From positions 1 through 17,761 of the forward strand of contig JAPYPM010000015.1 of assembly GCA_029937635.1 (NCBI GenBank): 17,761 nucleotides of DNA. Reading direction: 5' to 3'. Under the pieces are notes generated by a model. The model ran no database searches and was not told the origin of the DNA. It was given only the letters and a program-made list of their open reading frames with translations. This document shows, in pieces, positions 15,596 to 17,761 of the stretch. The position numbers and the translations under genes were made by a program. Source of the stretch: Nitrospinaceae bacterium (GTDB taxonomy: Bacteria > Nitrospinota > Nitrospinia > Nitrospinales > VA-1). Each line of letters opens with the position of its first letter. Within the stretch, counting starts at the first letter, position 1.

Positions 15596-16018
15596 ATGTC
15601 AAATAATCGGCAATCAGGCCATTGTCGCGCCAAAACTGTAATGTCCCGCCGTGACAGCTGTCGCGCGGCCGGGGCTTTTGCGATTGCCGCCGTGGTTGCT
15701 CTCTTCAGACCCCAAGCCGTAATTGCACAGCCGGGACAAAGGCGGACTTTTGCCCTAAACGTAAAATCGGGCCGCGTCACTGCAAGCAATCGCACGATTA
15801 AGGTTCGGGAGGGCGATAGGGTCGAACTGCGATGGATTGCCGATGAGGCGCTTGCGCTGCATCTGCATGGCTATGACGTACGACTGAACTTGAAGGCAGG
15901 TGAGAATGGAACAATGACGTTCGAGGCCCATGCCACCGGCCGGTATCCCGTTGCCGTTCACAGGTCCGGCAGCCATCATGATAGTCCCGTGCTTTATTTG
16001 GAAGTCCATCCCCAATAA
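15596..16018 (+). CDS. Tat-exported cupredoxin-like protein
   Basis: The 140-residue precursor has a twin-arginine signal: SRRDSCR (17-23), a hydrophobic stretch (24-37) and a likely cleavage after AVIAQ. The mature part (about 46-140) is all-beta with the cupredoxin look: IKVREGDRVELRWIADEALALHLHGYD, then MTFEAHATGRYPVAVH, ending YLEVHP. Several His residues (89, 91, 122, 127, 128) could bind a metal, but the mature domain has no Cys, so a classical type 1 copper site cannot form. GGGAG lies 10 nt before the ATG at 15596; an ATG at 15641 would give a shorter signal but lacks a ribosome site. It is followed 9 bp later by a polytopic membrane protein, almost surely in one operon. A periplasmic copper-binding or copper-carrier role is inference. 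Confidence 0.8.
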   Translation: MSNNRQSGHCRAKTVMSRRDSCRAAGAFAIAAVVALFRPQAVIAQPGQRRTFALNVKSGRVTASNRTIKVREGDRVELRWIADEALALHLHGYDVRLNLKAGENGTMTFEAHATGRYPVAVHRSGSHHDSPVLYLEVHPQ

Positions 16019-16027
16019 CACAGACCA

Positions 16028-17485
16028 ATGGCACCCCCACTCATCAAGATCTTAATTGTGGCTATAGCCGCCGTGGCGATGGTTCTGGCAGCTTCTCCGG
16101 CTTCAGCCCATGCATTTGGGACCCGTTACGACCTTCCGATACCGCTTGGAATTTACCTTGCAGGCGCGGGCGCGGCGGTTTTGCTGTCCTTCATCGTCAT
16201 GGCCCGGTTTCTAAGGCTTCGGAGCGAAACGGGGAATGGCTTTAATTTCGACTTATTGACTTTGCCAGGCATGCGATGGCTTGACGCCCCCTTCGTGCAT
16301 AAATCCCTGGGAACGATATCAGTAGCCGTATTTGGATTACTGCTGGCCGCCGGATTTTTTGGTAATGACGATCCGCTCAGGAATTTCGCCCCCACTTTCG
16401 TTTGGATCGTATGGTGGGTCGGAATGGCGTTCGTGTGCGCGCTTGTCGGCAATCTCTGGGCCCTGGTAAACCCATGGTCGATACTGTTCGCTTTATTTTC
16501 GAGGATTGCCGGCAATCCGGGACCCATCTTGTCATATCCCGCATGGCTTGATCGCTGGCCCGCCGTTGGCTTGCTTTTAATTTTTGCATGGATTGAACTG
16601 ATTTTTGAAAATGGCGAGCATCCGCCAACCTTGGCAGCGTTGATTTTTGCCTATTCAATACTTACATGGATCGGCATGGGCCTTTTTGGTCGCGAATCGT
16701 GGCTCAAGAATTGCGAAATTTTCACCGCCGTCTTTGATCTGCTCTCAAGGTTTGCGCCGACCGTTGGACGGGAGGGCGAGTGGCAATTGCGTGCCCCCGC
16801 GGTGGGCCTGATAGACAGGAAACCCGCTAGCCTGTCCGCCGTTTGTTTCGTGCTGCTTCTGCTGACAACAGTTACATTTGACGGGGTCTTGCAAACCCCT
16901 ATGTGGGCGGAAATTATGGACCGGGCGATCGACGGCGAGTCGCAGTCAGGACTGCTAATCGCGCCCAATGATGCAGGTACTGGCCGCCATACATTAATCA
17001 AGACCATGGCGCTTGCGGCGATGCCCTGCATGTTCATCGCCATTTATGCCGTGTTTTGCCATGCCGTTGCGATGTTCGGCAGCGGCGGCCGGATACCCAC
17101 ACGCGACATTGCCGGATATTTTGTACTATCGCTGGTTCCGATCGCCATTGCCTATCATTTATCCCACTATATTTCGTATCTGCTGATCACCGGCCAGCAG
17201 ATTATTCCGCTCGCCTCTGACCCATTCGGACGCGGTTGGAACCTGCTGGGCACGGCTGCCTATAAGATCGATATCGGCATCTTAAACGCCAAGATTGTTT
17301 GGTACATTTCGGTGACGGCTATAGTCGTAGGTCACGTCTTCGCGGTTTACCTGGCTCATGTTGCCGCCCTCTGGGTATTCGAGGACCGTGGCGCGGCGCT
17401 TCGCAGTCAAATTCCCATGCTGGTTTTGATGATTGGCTACACCATGATTAGTTTGTGGATCCTGTCTCAGCCCATTGTCAATTAA
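16028..17485 (+). CDS. Polytopic membrane protein, conserved family of uncertain function
   Basis: This 485-residue protein begins with a cleavable signal (hydrophobic 6-25, cut near ASAHA) followed by HAFGTRYDLPIPLGIYLAGAG and about ten membrane helices. There is a Trp-rich segment, APTFVWIVWWVGMAF (121-135), and conserved-looking His/Asn residues (GNLWALVNPWS; YHLSHYISYLL). From memory, proteins with this start are often labelled fenitrothion hydrolase in databases; I cannot check that, and no hydrolase motif is visible, so I leave the function open. It starts 9 bp after the cupredoxin-like gene, so the two are likely an operon, perhaps a membrane partner for that exported protein. A transporter or metal-handling membrane protein is a reasonable guess only. 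Confidence 0.82.
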   Translation: MAPPLIKILIVAIAAVAMVLAASPASAHAFGTRYDLPIPLGIYLAGAGAAVLLSFIVMARFLRLRSETGNGFNFDLLTLPGMRWLDAPFVHKSLGTISVAVFGLLLAAGFFGNDDPLRNFAPTFVWIVWWVGMAFVCALVGNLWALVNPWSILFALFSRIAGNPGPILSYPAWLDRWPAVGLLLIFAWIELIFENGEHPPTLAALIFAYSILTWIGMGLFGRESWLKNCEIFTAVFDLLSRFAPTVGREGEWQLRAPAVGLIDRKPASLSAVCFVLLLLTTVTFDGVLQTPMWAEIMDRAIDGESQSGLLIAPNDAGTGRHTLIKTMALAAMPCMFIAIYAVFCHAVAMFGSGGRIPTRDIAGYFVLSLVPIAIAYHLSHYISYLLITGQQIIPLASDPFGRGWNLLGTAAYKIDIGILNAKIVWYISVTAIVVGHVFAVYLAHVAALWVFEDRGAALRSQIPMLVLMIGYTMISLWILSQPIVN

Positions 17486-17573
17486 TGGTCACGCCGTCTT
17501 GGGCAGTTATTTCCTGCAAAAATCGCAACCCGGAAAATTTAGGCTTTTGAAATAATTGAATTGGTTTATGGTA

Positions 17574-17592
17574 AATTCATCATTTATGAATT
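17574..17592. promoter_or_regulatory. AT-rich inverted repeat before the terminal small gene
   Basis: AATTCAT (17574-17580) and ATGAATT (17586-17592) are perfect inverted 7-mers around 5 nt, inside an AT-rich stretch (about 17535-17595) that also holds TTGAAA and TTGAAT hexamers. This is the likely promoter or operator region for the gene at 17611. Confidence 0.35.
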
Positions 17593-17610
17593 GCCGTGAG
17601 GAATTGGGAA

Positions 17611-17712
17611 ATGTCGGACGATTTTCAATTGAAGAATGTGGTGACCGTCGCAATGGTAATCGGGGGCGTCGTTCTCATCCTTGGTTTACTGGGTATCTGG
17701 AATACATTCTAG
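17611..17712 (+). CDS. 33-residue single-helix membrane peptide
   Basis: The ATG at 17611 has GAGG 9 nt upstream and encodes 33 residues. A short polar N-terminus (MSDDFQLKN) precedes one long transmembrane helix (10-29, rich in Val, Ile, Leu and Gly), ending IWNTF. The layout resembles small accessory subunits of respiratory complexes, but no family is recognised. It lies 125 bp after the polytopic membrane protein with its own AT-rich upstream region, and its stop codon is the first base set of a composite palindrome. Confidence 0.55.
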   Translation: MSDDFQLKNVVTVAMVIGGVVLILGLLGIWNTF

Positions 17713-17750
17713 CGCATGTCGCGTTCAATTGAACGCGAGGCCATGCGCTA
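17710..17750 (+). terminator. Composite palindrome, terminator or REP-like element
   Basis: TAGCGCATG (17710-17718) pairs with CATGCGCTA (17742-17750). Nested inside, CGCGTTCAATTGAACGCG (17720-17737) is a perfect 18-bp palindrome. The whole 41 bp could form one long hairpin. It overlaps the stop codon of the small gene. No clear T-run follows, so it may be a repeated intergenic palindrome acting as a terminator or mRNA-end protector rather than a classical rho-independent terminator. Confidence 0.5.
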
Positions 17751-17761
17751 AAACCTTTAAG

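Noticed and set aside
1..17761. CRISPR array or insertion sequence with terminal inverted repeats
   Set aside because: No regularly spaced repeats and no transposase gene were seen in any frame.

Overview
The window looks like a moderately GC-rich alphaproteobacterial chromosome (or chromid). The evidence is family resemblance: a RepB/ParB-like gene pair next to a serine recombinase, a DUF6538-type integrase remnant, a FixI/CcoI-type copper ATPase and a TlpA-like thioredoxin. I cannot name a genus. No complete RNA gene and no CRISPR array were seen.

Layout. (1) 1-1180: the 5' part of a minus-strand acyl-CoA-dehydrogenase-like flavin monooxygenase (SfnB/DszC type), running off the left edge, with a palindromic operator upstream. 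(2) About 1691-7943: a 6.2-kb mobile segment bounded by imperfect repeats that resemble a tRNA 3' end. It carries a minus-strand operon of serine recombinase, ParB-like and second ParB-like genes, an XRE-type regulator upstream of it, and a divergent plus-strand Fic protein with its own terminator. Two related palindromes (core TACAAnTTGTA) sit in front of the recombinase operon and in front of the regulator gene. (3) 7964-13154: a patchwork of broken genes. It holds the N-terminal part of a tyrosine integrase beside the right repeat, a PAS/histidine kinase/receiver protein missing its N-terminus, a FixI-like copper ATPase that meets the kinase head to head with its own N-terminus apparently shortened, an HPt-domain fragment and a 29-residue membrane peptide. 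(4) 13386-17750: a more orderly envelope and redox neighbourhood. It holds a TlpA-like thioredoxin, a small two-helix membrane protein, a membrane-anchored SDR-like protein, a Tat-exported cupredoxin-like protein, a large polytopic membrane protein and a 33-residue single-helix peptide, ending in a composite palindrome.

How it fits together. The left half is probably a self-regulated integrative element: the recombinase is translationally coupled to one ParB-like protein and closely followed by a second, while the XRE protein probably represses its own gene and the recombinase operon. The Fic protein is a probable AMP-transferase with a built-in inhibitory motif. The right half is suggestive of copper and thiol handling in the periplasm (copper ATPase, TlpA-like protein, cupredoxin fold), but the copper ATPase lies in the rearranged zone and may not belong to that set by descent. 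The best candidate for an undescribed system is the recombinase/ParB/ParB/XRE module with its shared operators.
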